A stretch of DNA of 64,000 nt from Megamerina dolium (Eukaryota; Arthropoda; Insecta; Diptera; Megamerinidae), in contig OY978529.1 in the NCBI GenBank assembly GCA_963854835.1, forward strand, positions 35,708,055 to 35,772,054, in the 5' to 3' direction. The notes below the pieces were generated by a model. The model saw only the letters and a list, made by a program, of their open reading frames with translations. It had not been told where the DNA came from and ran no database searches. Below are positions 34,040 through 46,206 of this stretch, piece by piece. Every line of letters starts with the position of its first letter. Within the stretch, counting starts at the first letter, position 1. The position numbers and the translations under genes were made by a program.

Positions 34040-34690
34040 TGATTTGAAATTTGAACTTTGACCTCCAACCACGTCTTCTGTAGGAGTTTCCGCTTAAAGT
34101 TCACAAAAATTAGCTTTATGTAAAACAATTAATAATTATTTTTTCCCTCAGACTGTGCTATTCTGCCGATATCCTGCTTTGTGAGTAAATTTTTGTGAGT
34201 CGTACCATAGCACGTTACGATATTGGCAGCATTGCGAAACGCCATGGAGGTGGTAACAAAAAGACAACAACATCTCCAGAAATTGTTTCAAAACTTCTCA
34301 AACGAACTGAACGAAATCCACGACGCAGTGGCAGAAATATGGCTCGTGAGCTTTATATATATCGATAAAGAGCTTGGTCTCAAAAAAGTTAGACCCGAAA
34401 TAGCCAAAAATTTGATCCGTTTGGCCGAAAGTGGTGAAATTCCGAACATTGTGTTCTCTGATGTGTCACCAGTCATTATTGAGCAACATGTGAACAAATA
34501 AAATGATCGGATTCACTTGACAGTGAGATCTGTTGAAAATTTGGAGCTTCGGATGGCCACCAGAAAACAAGCGGCGCCAAAGATGAGCGCGGAGGTCGCC
34601 AAATCGGCCGATGGGCGCTCTCGGCTTGTATTCATCGGACGGTGGTTTGGAAAAAAGACTAAAAACAACTTAGCAATCAATTATGAAAAT
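34040..34690 (+). mobile_element. ITm transposase relic, paralog of the 17040 copy
   Basis: Same broken transposase with the same frame changes plus additional deletions, including loss of much of the helix-turn-helix region (ALRNAMEVVTKRQQHLQK is out of frame). It keeps the GEIPNIVFSDVSP segment, including the SDV change shared with the 17040 copy. Confidence 0.65.
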
Positions 34691-35384
34691 TATATTGAAT
34701 TTTGTTTTTATATTCAATATTTTTTCATATAATTTGAGTGACTCTAATTTGTTCGAAGCAATATTCTTTCAAATAAAAGTCAATTTAAATGACATTTTTT
34801 CATTTTATTGTTTTTACTTATATTGTTTTATTGTTTTTATACAGAGCCCAAAAATAATGATTACCCATATTTTTGGAAATTAAAAAATTGCCCTTAATTA
34901 AGAAATTTCCGTAAACATTGCTTTATAATAATTATCACCAATAAGATCATTTTTCGCTGCCTAATGTAAAATGTAAGTTAGCTTTCAACGTATATCTATC
35001 TTTAACCGGCTTCACTGTGGTTTTTGAAGTCGTCGCTAAAGAAATTATCATCACGCATGAACAATTTAGTTTTTTTTTACCTACATGGCTTTATGTACAG
35101 TTGAATATATTTGTATTAGTCAAATCGAAGTACATAAAAACCTCAAATGTTTTTCTTCAACTGAATAATGGGAAAGAACCGAAAAATGTACAAACATGGA
35201 AAATATTTAAGACGACAACTCGCTATATTTCATGCTTTTGATGCATTGTATATTTCTAGCTTTGTCCAAGCAACCCTTATTTGAAGCGATGCATGTTAAT
35301 TTCGCTCCTTTCTGATATTCAGAGACACAAAAGCAAATGTAATTACAAATAAGGTGGAATAGATGCAAATAAAACATGTCCGTT
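34691..35384. repeat. Duplicated flank
   Basis: Near-identical to 17701-18334, apart from an extra segment around 34985-35090 that includes the CTAAAGAAATTATCATCACGC block also seen at 28238. No gene. Confidence 0.6.
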
Positions 35385-35530
35385 TCGAAGGAAAAATCTT
35401 TTCGATATATAATTTATTAAGATTGAACCCATAACCTACAGATCAGAAGACTAACGTTATGCTGGTATAAATATACATACATACATAAATATACATAACT
35501 AACCACTGAGCTACAACAGCCACAGTTATG
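35385..35530 (-). repeat. SINE fragment, minus strand
   Basis: Paralog of 18335-18430, interrupted by a duplicated ATGCTGGTATAAATATACATACAT stretch. Confidence 0.55.
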
Positions 35531-35559
35531 CAGTTATGCTGGTATAAATATACATACAT

Positions 35560-35900
35560 TATTTCAAATCCATGACAAACTGTCACAACTGTCACTTCTC
35601 AACAATAAATGATCAATTAAATAATGAAAAGATGCCAATTGTCGGCCAAGGAAGTTGAAAAGTGATGTTGCTGCATGTCAACACTCGTCCATATACAGCA
35701 AAATCAACTCAGGAACTCATCTTCACCTTAGTGTGGAAAGTTCTCTAGCATGAGGCGTATTCTCCAAACTTGGATTCTTCCGACCAATGGAATACTTTGC
35801 GACATATATTGAACAATATTGTATCGCATGACAGTTGTAACTAAAACACCTGTAACTTTCAAAATCACCCATTTAAATGGAGAACCCTGTATTTCTCATG
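35560..35900 (+). mobile_element. Mariner (mauritiana-like) relic, duplicated
   Basis: Paralog of 18480-18810 with the same lesions, including the changed SPNL motif. Confidence 0.6.
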
Positions 35901-36534
35901 CATCTTCTACATTTGTAATAAGTTCAAAGTCAATATTGTTTACGTTTACATTGCAAACATGGGGTTGAACTTTGTGGTGGTTGAATTTATGGTGTGTGGG
36001 TAGTAGCACCACTATTTTGTTCGTATACCAGCTTCCAATGTATGATTTATGGTTACCAACTCGAGAGTTTTGCTTATGGTGTTTTGATAAAATTGTGGAA
36101 AAATATTTGATTTAGCGCTTCGTGCGTTTTTTCCATGATTGAAAAATAACCTTTCCATGTTAATTGAATTTTATTAGTAAAACATTGAATTTGATTTGAA
36201 AATGGGTGCATTTGTTTTGAAAAACGATAAATATGATATGGAATAGAGTTAATTTAAAAAGTATACCGAAACATGTTCATTCAAAATTTCATGAAAAAAC
36301 AAATGCATATGTTCAATACGAATATAACGGTAAATACCTAGAGTTTTTCAAAATTAAATTTGGAGCAGTCGCTTATAATGATTGTTCGCAAAATGCCACA
36401 TAAAGAAATTCTTTCGAAAATATCAACTTCATTAGTTTATGATTTTTATTGATTTTATTGAATTTATTTATGGCATATTTTTTAGAATTCACCTTGCTCT
36501 CTAAAATGGCAATAGATGGAATAGCCCATCGGAT
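35901..36534 (+). repeat. Upstream flank of copy 7
   Basis: Combines the GCAAACATGGGGTTGAAC block shared with 12540 and 29060 and the block shared with 18811-19194. Part of this stretch is missing from the copy-4 unit, so the two units differ by a deletion of a few hundred bases. No gene. Confidence 0.55.
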
Positions 36535-37330
36535 TTGCATCTGGCGAATTCAAAGCCATTATGTTGACGAAATGAAGTGTGGAACATGATTTGTTAAACA
36601 TTCTTGCTTCACATGAGCTTTATGAGACGGTGCCGAGTCTTGTTGGAACGTCCATGGTCTACGACCGAAATATTTGCGTGCCCACAACTCTAAAGCAACT
36701 TCCTAAACATTTTCCCGATAATAAGTCGCATTGACTTTGACACCGGGCTCGATGAAAACGATTGAAGAGCGTCAACGGCGGTCACAGCTGCCCATGCCAT
36801 TACTTCAGGTGGCCATTCGTAGTCTCAAATTTTCGGAAGTGCGTTCAGTTAAGTGAACACGATCATTTTGAGAGTTTATGAACTGCTCAATAGGGAAATT
36901 TTTCTTATCAGAGAACACAATGTTTGGAAATTCGCCACGTTCGTGCAAGCGCAACAACTCCCTTGCTCTTTCGAGTCCAACTTTTTTGATGCAATATTTT
37001 CAGTTCTTTGGTCATTTGATTACCACTACAACGTGGATTTCGTTCAAGCCGAGCCTTCATTTTCCACCACCATAGCGTTTGGCAATGCTGCCTGTGCCAT
37101 TGTAACGATTTATGGTACGACACGCAAACATTTTATTCACTCTGAGGTATTTGAGCTCACAAGCAATAGCTGGTTGTGATTTTTCAGCCAAATATAACGT
37201 AATCACATTACTACGTTTGAATTCCATTCCGAATAACTTTTGTTCCATAAAACTTAGACGCAAATACTTCTGGTAGTTTGAAAATAATATAAATTTCACA
37301 TAGTTGGCAATATCAGTTTGACAGATATAC
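36535..37330 (-). mobile_element. ITm transposase relic, minus strand
   Basis: Longer version of the fragment at 19195-19440. In complement the 37350-36880 stretch has a QKLFGMEFKRSNVI start, CRTINRYNGTGSIAKRYGGG, ERNPRCSGNQMTKELKI and the ARTWRISKHCVL remnant. This is the same family as 17040 but a different insertion, with several frame changes. The copy-4 unit retains only one end of it. Confidence 0.65.
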
Positions 37331-37540
37331 CTGTGTGTAGTTGGTAACACTTCAATCGCCTAACACTGTATTTACGTCAAATAATTGACTGTAATTTCTC
37401 AGTGAGACGATTTTGTGTTTAGTTGTCGCATCGAATTTAGTGCAATCAGTGCAAATTGGACAAAGTGTATCATAAAATAAAATATATTTCAACAGAATAA
37501 ATACGAGAAATATATAGATATAGATATATATATGTATATA
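37331..37540 (+). promoter_or_regulatory. Promoter-like block of copy 7, left part
   Basis: Matches the family upstream region (TTTCTCAGTGAGACGATTTTGTG, TCGCATCGAATTTAGTGCAATC), then is interrupted at a TA in the (TA)-rich leader by the Tc1 element. It resumes at 39119. Confidence 0.5.
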
Positions 37541-39118
37541 CAGTCAGGGCCTAAAGTTTAAATACACCCATAAAACATCGCTTTAAATAAAAATAAAGCA
37601 TTTTAACACAAATGTAAGTATGCAGTTTATTTTTAGTTGAATAATGACCAATATCGAAAACCAAAACAATTCACTTTTTTTCATAGATAACTTAAAATTC
37701 ATCAAAAACTAAAAAAATACATGGGACAATAGTTTAAATACAATACAAAATTTTCTTTCTTTAGCTGATTTTAGCTTAATTAAAAAACGTTAAACTTAAA
37801 TTAATATTTGGTAGGTCCGCCTTGAGCTTCAATGACTGCCTGCAGACGACGTGGCATAGACAGAACCAAATTTTCTGTTTCGGATGTGCTGATTTCTGAC
37901 CAGGCCTTTTTCAGAGCCTTTAAGGGATTCTTTGTTCTTTAAAGCTGCGCGATTGATTTTTCGGTCCAATAATTCCCAAGCGTGTTCAATTGGGTTTAAG
38001 TCCGGTGATTGGGGAGGACTACAGAGCTGACGTGGAGCATAATACAGCAACCAGTCCTTCACCAAATGCGCGGTATGCTTAGGGTCGTTGTCTTGTTGAA
38101 ATATCCAACTTCTTCCCAGACCCAAGCTACTTTTATACACGTGTTTGTCCATTATTCCATCGATAAAAGCCAAGTGTCCCACGCCAGCTGCTGCAATTGC
38201 TCCCCAAACCATCACACTACCGCCCCCATGTTTAACGGTTGGTATTAAATTTTTGGTTTGAAGTGCTGTGCCGGGCTTGCGCCAAATTTTTGCGCGACCA
38301 TCGCTGCCAAAAATATTAAATTTACATTCATCTGTGAATAAGACTCTTCGCCAAAAGTCCTCATCCATATCCTTGTACTTGTTTGCAAAATCCAGACGAA
38401 GTTGTCTATTTTTTTCAGAAATAAGCGGTTTTTTACGTGGAACTCTGCTTCGATAGCCGTTATACCGTAAAGCTCTTTGTACGGTTTTTGGGTGAACATG
38501 TTTGCCTGACACCGCAGCAATACTACCGGCTAACTTTGGCGCGCTTATTTTTGGATTTTTGCCCACTTCTCTTAGAATAAGGTTTACATCTCGGCGAGAA
38601 AGTTTTTTTGGTCGACCAGTTCTGGGCCTATTTTCCACTGTTTTGTAATTACGTTTTCTTATTACGTTTTGCACACTTGCACAGGAAAAATTCAAAATTT
38701 TTTCCTATATCACGGTAGGATTTGCTTTCTTTAAAGTGTTTAATTATTAAATCTTTAACACCAGACTCTATTTGTTTTCCTTTGCCCATTATTTTGCTTT
38801 CAAGTCTACCGACAACGATGAAATCACTAATAATACTGAATAAATATGCGTAAGTGAAGAAAGCAAAAAAAATATAACGGTACTTTTCCAAAGAAATTGC
38901 AAAAACACGTGTTGTATTGTATTTAAACTTTTGTCCAGCGTATTTTTTGAGTTTTTGATGAATTTACAGTTATCTATGCGACAAATACAAATTTTTTGTT
39001 ATTGTGTTTGCTTACTGATAGACTGCAAAAAAACTGCTTACTTAGATTTTCGCAGCAATGCTTTATACGAGTTAAAATTAAGATTTGTGGGGTGTATTTA
39101 AACTTTAGTCCCTGACTG
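37541..39118 (-). mobile_element. Tc1 element with ~29-bp terminal repeats
   Basis: 1578 bp. The terminal repeats start CAGTCAGGGCCTAAAGTTTA (left) and CAGTCAGGGACTAAAGTTTA (right, in complement), one difference within about 29 bp. TA flanks both ends. Copy 4 shows the empty site in its TATATGTATATATG leader near 19530. It contains a single transposase gene on the minus strand, which is broken. Confidence 0.9.
37801..38789 (-). pseudogene. Tc1 transposase (DD34E), frameshifted
   Basis: Starts at ATG 38789 (MGKGKQIESGVKD). It shifts frame in a T/A run near 38697, then runs open through the GRPKKLS linker, the paired-type DNA-binding helices, DECKFNIFGSDG (first D), GGGSVMVWGAI, QQDNDPKHTA (second D) and PPQSPDLNPIEHAWE (E). 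There are 34 residues between the second D and E. About 15-20 residues before SLGLGRSWIF are missing compared with usual Tc1 proteins. A second frameshift near 37918 moves the C-terminus out of frame; the original frame would end at 37801. Two frameshifts make it inactive, but the terminal repeats could still be mobilised in trans. Confidence 0.85.
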
Positions 39119-40075
39119 TATGTATATACCATATATACGTAAATACTTGGAAAAACCTAAAAGAAACTGTGAACATTGAATAGTGAAGTAAAAAAGGAGA
39201 AAAAAACCAAAATGATATATAAAAAAGTTCTATTATATTTGGAGATAAAGACAATTTGAAGAAAGTTCACAATGTTCAAAACATCAATTATATGGGGCAT
39301 TTTGTTATTAAAATTCATTTCAGAAATTTCACCATTGGCCATGGTGAAATTTCTGATTTACCGGGTCCAAGTCTCTAGGCAATAGAGCCATCTACAGAGG
39401 GTATGAATATTTGATTTATACAATCAATTTAAAAGAATTAAGAGAGATTATCATTGAAATGGATGCAAGACTACGAACTGAAGATTGGGACGAACGAGTA
39501 TCACTGCAGGTCGATGCAGACAAAATATTTGAATTATTTGTTGAAATTAATAAGAGAAAGAAATTTATTGCTGTCGAAGATGATCGCGACGAATTGATTG
39601 AATGGAATAATAAGGAATCACAACGTCCTATTACTATTCGCACATTGACGATGGATCGCATAAAAAACTTAAATCGCCGAGTTGCGAACGAATTTACAGC
39701 GATTAAAGAAAGAAATCGAAGTGTAATTAATTTATTAAAAAAAAATTATCCATACGCTAATCCATCCTTCAAGCATTCTCAATGATATTATTTTAAATGA
39801 TGATGATCACAATGAAAACGTGGGAGTTAATTTAAATCGAAAAACACTGCTATCAATTGCTGCTGTTAAGCTATATACGAATAAGACAACTTTAAAGTAT
39901 ATAATAAAATTGCCAGGGGTACATGATATTCGACCATTGCTAAAGGTATTTGCTGCACTACACAAGGAAAGCAAAGGATCTGAAGGAAGAGCTCAATATA
40001 TCGCATTGTATGGCACATATATGCTGCCACTTCATAATTGTTACAATGTTAAAATTTTTTAATTAAAATAAAAAA
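39119..40075 (+). pseudogene. Envelope-like copy 7, truncated
   Basis: Leader (39119-39270), then ATG 39271 with a restored signal-peptide tryptophan but a frame change soon after, giving a stop within 40 codons. The main stretch (39411-39785) is open for 124 codons and shifts in the same A-run as copy 4. The next stretch (39820-40062) ends in LHNCYNVKIF and a stop, and joins directly to the 3'UTR. The half of the protein containing the later cysteines, membrane span and tail is deleted, with the same junction as copy 4. An uninterrupted ACTTCATAATT site confirms that the LINE in copy 4 came later. Confidence 0.8.
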
Positions 40076-40650
40076 AAAATATGTTGCTAAAATTTTATAT
40101 AAAATTGCTGTACTACAAATAAAATAATACAGCAAGAAGAAGCAGATAGATGAATGCTACCTCTTCAAAATTCGAATGTAGACTAATCTTATTTATGACT
40201 AAATATCTAGAAGAAAGTTCAAAATAAATTTAATAGAAAAAAAATGTGAATTAAATTTTTAATTTAGAATAATAAAATATTTACATTAGACTAATAAATT
40301 AGTGTAATTATTTAATAGTTTTTATCGGCATATTGATATATTAAAAAAAAATATACCAAAAAAAATATTCATTTTTTTTCTTTAAAGGCAATCCACGTTG
40401 ATTTTCTTCGATCTTTATTTTCCTACAGAAGAAGTGCTCTGAATCGACTGTTCCTTTGTCTCTGAACTTTTTGATATTTTGTGACACTAACTAATCAATA
40501 AATTAATGTCAAACGTTGACAGTAGTCATATGAAAGATAGAAGTTTATATTACACTTATAATTTCACTATTTCTCTCATTATATTCGTGTCAGCTCTAAA
40601 ACTGATCGCCCTATGTAGTGTGCTATAATAGCACAATAGTTCTATATACA
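40076..40650 (+). repeat. 3'UTR and flank of copy 7
   Basis: Same 3'UTR as copy 4 and the intact genes, then GAAGAAGTGCTCTGAATCGAC, shared with the flank of copy 5. An imperfect TAGCACAATAGT motif is at about 40629. No gene. Confidence 0.55.
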
Positions 40651-42053
40651 AAAGTAAATATTAAAGAATCAATAACAACTATTTTTGTAAGCAAATTGCA
40701 TCCAATTGGAAATCAGAAATATGAGTTGTGGAAAAAAACTACGGCGAATAGACTAGAACAACTGCAAAGAGTTATTAACAACAACTCCAAAACTCCAACG
40801 GCAACCCTCAATGCAATTTTGGGTAGGCTGACACTGGATTTAACCCTACAAATGAATGCGATCATTAGTACACACAGACTGATGCATCTCGGGTTCATAC
40901 CACAGGATCCGCATGCAAATGGTCACCGTTCCATTGCTAAAAACAGGAGGCGAGACGGGTGCTTCTGGATGACCCTTGACTCAATGCCTTTAACAAGAGA
41001 TACAAAACGCATATCCCAAACAGGATAGACTGGAAAGACTCTAAAATCAGTCTTACTCATGACGACATTGTCTGGTACATTGATGGATCCAAGACTGAAG
41101 AAGGCACAGGATCTGGAATTTATTGTCCCAGTACCCGAATGTCAATAAGTCTTGGTAGCTTAGCATGTGTATTTCAAGCGTAGGTCTGTGCTATTAATCA
41201 ATGTACCAGGGAAATTCTTAACCTTCGTCCTTATAGGAAAAGAATTATTGTAATGTCGGACAGTAAGACTTCAATAAAAGCCTTTCATTCGTCAACATTT
41301 AATTCTAGGTTAGTTTGGGAGACAGATAATCCGCTCCAACATCTATCAATCGGAAATCAAATGATAGTACACTGGATTCCAGCACACTGTGGCTACGATG
41401 GTAATGAGAATGCAGACAGATTGGCAAGGGAGGGCGCTGAAAAGAAACCATTTGGACTCGAACCAATTCTAGGAATCAGCAAAGCTCACTACAAAATTGG
41501 CATCAAGCAAGAATATATGACTAAAGCAAACGCAAGGTGGTCAAAAACTATTGGTATGGAATGTACCAAAGCTTTCTTACCTCATTATTTGGTGAAGAAC
41601 TCAAAATACCTTTTGAGTTTGAGTAAAGCAGAACTAAAACTTTTGACAAGTATAATCAGTGGACACTGCCTATTAGACAGACATAACACACGTCTGAAAT
41701 TGACAGACAGCGAAATATGCAGATTCTGTATGGAGGACGATGAGGCATCCATATACCTAATCACAGTATACCCAGCCCTTATCCGGGTGAGAAAACAAAC
41801 ACTCGGTAAGGAACTACTACAGACTACCAAGCTGTCTGAACTTGAACTAACAAGAATCAAAATTTTCTTTGAGAAAATAGAAAATCTCTTGCAATATTTA
41901 ACTCGGGTATGGCACAATAGTTCGAGTCGGACGCAGTGCCATAGAGAGCAATTTTCTAGCCCATACCAATCCAATATACATGCAAGTTTTAATATAATTT
42001 CGGGAATATGGCCGCCGCGGCTGGCTCAAACATGGCGTAATTTGGAAGTCTAA
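40651..42053 (+). mobile_element. LINE 3' half with RNase H domain
   Basis: Broken plus-strand frames. A post-reverse-transcriptase segment (YELWKKTTANRLEQLQRVIN, then a TPTATLNAILGRL...IISTHRLMHLG stretch) is followed by an RNase H domain in another frame: WYIDGSKTEEGTGSGIY (first D), a region near 41186, MSDSKTSIKAF (second D) and WIPAHCGYDGNENADRLARE (final D). A C-terminal zinc-like CRFCMEDDEAS follows. Domain order fits R1/Jockey-group LINEs with RNase H. At least one stop and two frame changes. It directly abuts a mariner relic at 42060. Confidence 0.75.
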
Positions 42054-42059
42054 TTTTAG

Positions 42060-42560
42060 GTTACTTTTTGAAGCAATTGCTGCCGGATATCGGCAATAGT
42101 TCGCTTAATGTTGGCTTGCAATTCATCCAAAGTTGCTGATTTATCAGCATAAATTAGTCCTTTACATATTCCCACAAAAAACAGTCCAGAGACGTTAAGT
42201 CGCAGAATCTTGCAGGATAGTTCACAGGTCCATTTCGAGATATTATATTATCGCCCAATGATTCCTACAATAAATCGATTGTTATGTTAGATGTATGGCA
42301 TGTAGGGCCGTTTTGCTGGAATCACTCTGTGATTCTGTGGCGAACATAATTGACGGTTATCTTGTTGCCCACCGCGTTTTCAAAGAAGTGTGAAATCACA
42401 CCAGCCCATAAATCGCCCCAAAACAGTCAGTTCTTGTGGATGTTATGGGGTCTGAAGAATTGCCTTCACTCCAAATCCGACAATTTTGCTTGTTCACAAA
42501 CCCATTCAACCATCACATTCGGTTCCCCTGGTTGTAAACTCTTCCTTTTGAAGTATGTAG
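42060..42560 (-). mobile_element. Mariner-type transposase relic, minus strand
   Basis: In complement: GVISHFFENAVGNKITVN, an H-R-TE stop, FQQNGPTCHT (second catalytic D changed to N), then DNIISRNGPVNYPARFCDLT and a FLWEYVKDLIYADKSATLDE stretch near 42160-42060. It resembles the rosa-type transposase at 29972 but is far older, with several stops. Confidence 0.65.
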
Positions 42561-43102
42561 CTAACTCGAAAACTAGACGAGTAATAACGAAATGATATGA
42601 TCAATGAGGATTAATATCTACGAGTACCTAAACCGTGATCCACCCTAATGTATGCTAGTCAATAGTACACTTTTCAATTTTTTTTTTTTTTGAAAAATTA
42701 AATATGGCGTCATGCAATGAGGTTTTATATATAAAACCGGGATATGATCAGAATTGAAGAAAAATTTTCAGACCCTCTCGCAGGAATGAAGTTGCAGTTC
42801 ATATGTACTTATTCATAAGAACTTCTTCATGTATTTTTAAAAATATTGGAAAAGTGGCTGCTGAATTATTTTCAGTATAGTAACAACTATTATCGTCGAC
42901 CTAGAGCCGTTATTATAAGTGCAATTTCGAATAAAACTTGAATTGGAGGATATTATATTAATTTTTCCTCAGCTTAAAAATAGTGTTCCCTCCGAGAGAT
43001 TTTTTTTTTTTTACAAATTAAAACAAACGCATTATTTTTGTTCTTTTTTTTCAAGATTTTTCAACACTAATCGAATAGGTCATATGACTTGATTCTCTAT
43101 TT
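42561..43102. other. No gene seen
   Basis: AT-rich sequence with T-runs and no clear repeat relation. Confidence 0.4.
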
Positions 43103-44740
43103 TTATACCCTGCATAATGCAATATGCATGGTATATTCATTTCGGTCAGATGTTTGTGTCCACTTGAAGGAATCTCCGGAGATATAGACATAGATATATA
43201 TTCGTGATCAGCGTCGATTAAATTTTCGATTTAACGATGTCCGTCCGTCCGTTCGTCCGTACGTCTGTCTGTCACCTGGCTGGTTCGCACGATAACTTGA
43301 GTAAATATTGAGCTATTTCGACGAAATTTGGCACAAGTAACCTATGATCCAAGAGTACGGAGGGGATTGATATTGGGCATGATCGGTCAATAACCACGCC
43401 CACACCAAGCATTCAAAGCGACTAACCTCGGAATTTTCAAAATCTTTAACTTGCTATAACTCACATAATATACCACTTGGGACAACAATATTTTGCACAT
43501 AGAGTTATATTATACTACTATATACCCTCGCCAAAAGTGGGTGAGCCACGCCTACTTTCTAGCGTAGCTCCCATACAAAGTGTCTGTACTTCTTTTAAAT
43601 TGAAAATGCTGTAACTTCTACAATCTTCTGTCCAGAATAACCATAATTGACACTTAGATTAACATGGTAGTCTGAAATAATATGGCAGAAAATCAGTGTG
43701 CCACGCCCACTGCTTTTTGGGTCTCCCATACAAAGTTGCGGAAATTAAAAAAAATGTTACCGGTTATAACTTGCAAATTATTCAGCGTAGAATAACGAGA
43801 TTTAAGGTGTGGATTAGTATTGTACGAGCAAGTAGGCTCAAAGGAAATGGGCGCACCACGCACACTGTTTATCGCAGCCCCCATACAAATTTTAAATTGA
43901 AACAGCTGTAACTTCGGCAATCTTCTACCTAGAATAACCATAATTGACACTTAAATTAATATAGTAGTCGGTAATACTCTGGCAGAAAATCAGTGTGCCA
44001 CGCCCACTCCTTCATGGGTCTCCCATACAAAGTCGAGTGAATTAAACTAAAATTTTAAGCTCCATAACTTACAAACCATTTAGCGTAGGACAACGAGATT
44101 TAAGGTATGGATTAGTATTGTACGAGCAACTAGGCTCACAGGAAATGGGTACGCCACACCCACTGTTTATCGTAGCCCCCATACAAATTTTAAATTGAAA
44201 CAGCTGTAACTTCGGCAATCTTCTGTCTAGAAGAACCATAATTGACACTTAAATTAATATCGTAGTCGGCAAAAATCTGGCAGAAAATCAGTGTGCCACG
44301 CCGACTCCTTCATGAGTCTCCCATACAAAGTCAAGGGAATTAAACTAAAACTTTTAAGCTCCATAATTTACAAACCATTTAGCGTAGGACAACCAAATTT
44401 AAGGTGTGGATTGATATTGAAAAATTAAATAGATATAACAGAAAGAGATACGTCACGCCCACTTTTTATATAGCTTCCGTACAAAGTCTCGGATTTATCT
44501 TAAACATTAAAACACCCATAACTCTCTAATTAATATGCCTAAGTCAACCCATTGCAACCTATGTAGTTTAGTATTATAGGCAGAAATTGATCCTCCAAAA
44601 TTGGTGAGGTACGCCTGCTTCTTAATGTAGGTCCTATACAAAGTAGTGGAAGAAAAGGATAGATATACGAGCAAACTTTTTATATATATATCTCTACATA
44701 TGCATAATTTGGTCGGCCCCAGCCGACTGTAAGGAGATTT
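43103..44740 (-). repeat. GTGGGCGTGGC repeat, copy D (full, inverted)
   Basis: Both ends present: TTATACCCTGCATAATGC at 43103 and, in complement, CTCCTTACAGTCGGCTGGGGC at about 44717-44737. Seven or eight GCCACGCCCAC-type modules lie between. The middle has two successive ~300-bp tandem units that are nearly alike, with ATTTAAGGTGTGGATTAGTATTG recurring. GTCCGTCCGTCCG at about 43240. No protein frame. Confidence 0.75.
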
Positions 44741-45560
44741 TTTTTTTAACATTTTACAATATTGGAAATAACTCTCGGCTTTCAGGGAATGGAATCCCTA
44801 AATCATTTGCGAATCTTTATCACACAAAATAAAATTGAATTCACGCAAAAATGTGGTGATGCTTAATTTTATTAAGACAAATTTCAGCAATTTTATGAAA
44901 TTATTAAAGAACAACAACAAATTAATTACATTACAATACTACACATGCAGTGGTGCCATGCAAATCAAACAAAAAATGCATAAATTCCAATATCATCACA
45001 CCGACCACTATGTCATTAACACCTACACAATAATATTTACAACAACAACGATAAATACAAAACAACAACAACAACAACAACAGCAATTAAAAATTGTGTC
45101 ACAAAGCAGTGCAGTGTGCAGTACGAATAAGTTCAAAATAGTTGACAGACAATATTTGCCTAACGTAGGTACATCCACATATGTATACTACATAGTATAT
45201 GGTGTATGTATGACCATTGACACCAACACTTTGTAATATAATATTGTAAATAAATTATTAAAAACAAAAACAACTTAATGTTCAATTATGTCGATATTGA
45301 ATAGACGCCACCCTCTCATATACTTTGCATATTGATGTACATGACAAAAGTGTATAGGAATGAATATATGTACATATATTCTGTACAGTAGTCGAAATTC
45401 ACATAAACTCGTTATATATTATGTTTAAATTCATTTTATTAAGATAATAAAAGTGCTTATAATTTTATGCACTCGTCTAGCACTAATGTGCTACTCTAGC
45501 ACTATTGTGCTAGTATAGACTATTTGCAATATATGTATATATATATAAAGCATTCCTAAC
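44741..45560. other. Array flank plus (CAA)n
   Basis: Begins with a flank block shared with about 5180-5240 (TCATTTGCGAATCTTTATCAC). (CAA)n at about 45061-45081. A 133-codon plus-strand frame (44835-45236) crosses the CAA run and looks like chance: it is Asn/Gln/Thr rich with no motif. Two 16-bp palindromes TAGCACTAWTGTGCTA start at 45478 and 45497. Confidence 0.45.
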
Positions 45561-45565
45561 TTAGG

Positions 45566-45670
45566 AATATTTAATTCATACAAACAATTTAAGAGAATTG
45601 GAAAATATTGCTATTAAAGCTTCTACAAATATTATAAATGATATTATGTTAAATTTAAATTTAAATTTAA
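45566..45670 (+). pseudogene. Relic 8 of the envelope-like family
   Basis: A single short piece: AATTCATACAAACAATTTAAGAGAATTGG and the following AATATTGC match the HTINLRELREI codons of copies 4 and 5. AATGATATTATGTTAAAT then matches the IFLND region, leaving a large deletion between. No frame remains. Confidence 0.6.
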
Positions 45671-45719
45671 AAATTTTTTAATATATAAGTTGGCAACACT
45701 GTACATTACATATTTCCAG

Positions 45720-45990
45720 TTTGTGAAGGGTCTCCGGCATTTGACCATGATCGTTTGCATTGGATATTCTCGTATTCAATACATTTTTCATCGCCCGTTG
45801 CGTTTCAGCAACGATTCCTAATGGTAATTCGGTCAATCAAATTTCTTCCTGCACTTTTTAGATGATTCCAAACGGTCCATAGTTGATATTTAATGCCTCT
45901 GCTATCTCCTGACAGCTTGCGTGTCGGTCTTGTTCCACCAGTTCTTAAATCGGATCGGTCATCAACGCCATGGAGTAGCAAAAAAATGGT
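45720..45990 (-). mobile_element. Mariner (mauritiana-like) N-terminal relic
   Basis: The minus strand reads like the middle of a mariner transposase: QLWTVWNHLKSAGRN (second helix-turn-helix), then ATGDEKCIEYENIQCKRSW, in which TGDEKWI...DN...KKSW is the usual pattern around the first catalytic aspartate. Frame-broken. It separates relic 8 from the promoter block of copy 9. Confidence 0.55.
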
Positions 45991-46206
45991 TCAATACATG
46001 AAATTGAACTGCCGTCATATACTTATATTGAGTGAAATTCTTCGGTGAGACGAGTTTGTGTTTAGTTGTCGCATCGAATTTAATGCAATAAGTGTAAATT
46101 GGACACAGTGTATTATTCAATAAAATATATTTCAAGAGAATAAATAAGAGAAATATATAAATATAAACAATTGAAAAAGCTAAAAAGCAGCAGTAAACAT
46201 TGAATA
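45991..46206 (+). promoter_or_regulatory. Promoter-like block of copy 9
   Basis: Diverged form of the shared upstream block (TTCGGTGAGACGAGTTTGTGTTTAG, AATAAGTGTAAATTGGAC, leader to CAGTAAACATTGAATA), cut by repeat E and continued at 47797. Confidence 0.45.

Noticed and set aside
44835..45236. A 133-codon protein
   Set aside because: Crosses a CAA repeat, shows no motif and has random-looking composition.
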